The notes below the pieces were generated by a model that saw only the letters and a list, made by a program, of their open reading frames with translations, made no database searches and was not told the DNA's origin. Below, one piece after another: positions 13,847-15,318 of a DNA stretch of 15,318 nucleotides; the first letter of the stretch is position 1, and every line of letters begins with the position of its first letter. A program made the translations under genes and the position numbers. Source of the DNA: Pseudomonadota bacterium (GTDB lineage: Bacteria; Pseudomonadota; Alphaproteobacteria; Acetobacterales; Acetobacteraceae). The stretch is taken from contig JAJXSZ010000037.1 of assembly GCA_021784255.1 (NCBI GenBank), positions 1 through 15,318 of the forward strand, in the 5' to 3' direction.

Positions 13847-15318
13847 ATGTGCGGAATTGCCGGCTATGTCCTGCTCACCTCCAGCGCCGGCGGCTTCGAT
13901 CCCGCACGCCGCCTGCGCGCGATGATCGGCACGCTGCGCCATCGCGGCCCGGACGACGAGGGGGTGTGGTCGGATGCGCGGTGCGGCCTTGCCCATGCCC
14001 GGCTTTCCATCATCGACCTGTCGCCGGCCGGCCATCAGCCGATGGGCACGCCCGACGACCGCTATTGGGTCACCTTCAACGGCGAAATCTACAACTTCCA
14101 GGATATCCGCCGCGAACTCGAAGGGCTCGGGCGGCGGTTCCGTTCCCATTCCGACACCGAGGTGCTGATCGAGGGCTATGCCGCCTGGGGCGACGGGATC
14201 ATCGACCGGCTGCGCGGCATGTTCGCCTTCGCGCTGTGGGATCGCCAGGAGCGGCGGCTGCTGCTGGCCCGCGACCGCTTCGGCAAGAAGCCGCTCTACT
14301 GGGCCCGGGTCGGCGAGGCGATCGTCTTCGGCTCCGAGATCAAGGCGATCTTCGCCTGGCCAGGCGTCGAGCGCACGCCCGACCGCGCGGCGATCGACGA
14401 CTATCTCAGCCTGCAATATGTCCCCGCGCCGCGCACCGCCTTCGCCGCGGTGCGCAAGCTGCCGGCCGCGCACAGCATGGTGATCGCAGCGGACGCCGCG
14501 GGCGTCCTGCAGCCGGCGCCGGCGCGCCGCTACTGGGAACTGCCGCGCCCGGACGCGCCGAAGCGGGCGCGGTCGATCGACGAGCTGTCGGGCGAGCTGG
14601 TCGAGCGGCTGACCGAGGCGGTGAAGCTGCGCCTGATCTCCGATGTGCCCCTCGGCGCCTTCCTCTCCGGCGGCGTCGATTCGTCGGCGATCGTGGCGAT
14701 GATGTCGCGGCTCGGCGCCAATCCGGTGAAGACCTTCTCGATCGGCTTCGCCACGCCGGAGTTCGACGAGACGGCCTATGCCCGCATGGTCGCCCGGCGC
14801 TACGAGACCGATCACCAGGAGCTGGTGATCGAGCCCGATGCCGCACGCGTGATCCCGCGCCTTGTCTGGCACTACGGCGAGCCTTTCGCCGACCCCTCGA
14901 TGGTGCCGACCTATTATCTTTCCGAAATGACCCGCCAGCACGTCACGGTGGCGCTGAACGGCGATGGCGGCGACGAGGCCTTCATGGGCTATGGCCGCTA
15001 CGAGACCTGCAAGCGCCTCTCGCGCCTCGACGGCCTGGCCCAGCCCCTGCGCGGCGGGCTGGCGCGAGTCATCCGCCTCCTGCCGGGCCGGGTGCATCGC
15101 CGCTACGGACGGCGGCTGAACGCGCTCGCCGATCTGCTGGCCGGCGGCGACCAGCGCGCGAGCCAGCGCTATGCGTTCACGATCACCTATTTCATGGACC
15201 ACCAGAAGCGCGATGGTTACGCGCCGGAAATGGGTTCCTTCCTCGAAGGCTCGGCGCTCGACCGGCTCGACCAGTGGTTCGAGCAGGCGCCCACCCTAGC
15301 AGCCGGCGGCAACTGGGC
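13847..15318 (+). CDS. asnB: Glutamine-dependent asparagine synthetase-like amidotransferase, 3' partial
   Basis: The first 490 codons of an AsnB-type enzyme are visible; the family is usually about 600-650 residues, so the end is missing. Residues 2-200 are the glutaminase domain: the catalytic Cys2 in MCGIAGY, RHRGPDDEG (31-39), FNGEIYN (77-83), DTEVL (103-107) and RDRFGKKPLY (142-151). Residues 245 onward are the ATP-using synthetase domain, with the P-loop FLSGGVDSS (272-280), TFSIGF (296-301) and LNGDGGDEA (370-378). All key residues are intact, so it should be active. It may make asparagine. Since AsnB relatives are common in polysaccharide loci, it may instead amidate a sugar acid or another part of the polymer. 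GAGGAG at 13831-13836 gives a strong ribosome site. The gap to the upstream gene is 4 bases. Confidence 0.93.
   Translation, partial: MCGIAGYVLLTSSAGGFDPARRLRAMIGTLRHRGPDDEGVWSDARCGLAHARLSIIDLSPAGHQPMGTPDDRYWVTFNGEIYNFQDIRRELEGLGRRFRSHSDTEVLIEGYAAWGDGIIDRLRGMFAFALWDRQERRLLLARDRFGKKPLYWARVGEAIVFGSEIKAIFAWPGVERTPDRAAIDDYLSLQYVPAPRTAFAAVRKLPAAHSMVIAADAAGVLQPAPARRYWELPRPDAPKRARSIDELSGELVERLTEAVKLRLISDVPLGAFLSGGVDSSAIVAMMSRLGANPVKTFSIGFATPEFDETAYARMVARRYETDHQELVIEPDAARVIPRLVWHYGEPFADPSMVPTYYLSEMTRQHVTVALNGDGGDEAFMGYGRYETCKRLSRLDGLAQPLRGGLARVIRLLPGRVHRRYGRRLNALADLLAGGDQRASQRYAFTITYFMDHQKRDGYAPEMGSFLEGSALDRLDQWFEQAPTLAAGGNW

Noticed and set aside
13601..15202. Minus-strand open frame (533 codons) opposite the asparagine-synthetase-like gene
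   Set aside because: The plus strand carries all AsnB motifs without a stop. The reverse frame shows no domain.
1..15318. CRISPR array, tRNA/rRNA genes, insertion sequences or prophage genes
   Set aside because: I looked for regular spaced repeats, tRNA-like folds, transposase motifs and terminal inverted repeats and saw none. The only tandem repeat is the 15-bp pair at 3411-3440.

Overview
The window is very GC-rich, tightly packed bacterial chromosome. Codon use is strongly G/C at third positions, so every gene casts long shadow frames on both strands. An Ehr-type hydrogenase-related complex next to an ABC-dependent polysaccharide locus fits an alphaproteobacterium, perhaps of the Acetobacteraceae/Rhodospirillales. 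That placement is inference, because no rRNA or other marker gene is present.

Region 1 (1-3152, plus strand) is the 3' end of an operon for a membrane complex related to hydrogenase-4 and complex I. It holds a truncated HyfF-like antiporter subunit, a HyfG-like large subunit and a HyfI-like small subunit. The small subunit keeps its four Fe-S cysteines. The large subunit has lost three of the four cysteines that hold the NiFe centre, each now Ser, and has no cleavable C-terminal tail. This looks like an energy-converting hydrogenase-related (Ehr) complex rather than a working hydrogenase.

Region 2 (3153-5419) is a 377-bp non-coding or poorly coding stretch with a promoter-like site and an internal inverted repeat. 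It leads into a GT4 glycosyltransferase with an unusual N-terminal extension of about 230 residues.

Region 3 (5498-11290, minus strand) is one five-gene operon read right to left: Wzm permease, Wzt ATPase with a C-terminal polysaccharide-recognition domain, a TylF-type methyltransferase, and two unrelated class I SAM methyltransferases. All three methyltransferases carry the same small domain of about 55 residues (core LFED...H...I..xGxGRFSHWGxxLYFS...DP..N.R.Y), at the N terminus of one and the C terminus of the other two. I do not know a name for this domain, and it is the most interesting signal in the window. The likely job of the operon is to methylate a polysaccharide, perhaps as a chain-end cap, and export it through Wzm/Wzt.

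Region 4 (11534-15318, plus strand) diverges from region 3 across a 243-bp spacer with an AT-rich inverted repeat. It encodes two GT4 glycosyltransferases that overlap by ATGA, then a glutamine-dependent asparagine-synthetase-like amidotransferase cut by the window end. Regions 2-4 together look like part of an O-antigen or capsule/exopolysaccharide locus of the ABC-transporter-dependent type. The initiating sugar-phosphate transferase and sugar-nucleotide genes must lie elsewhere.
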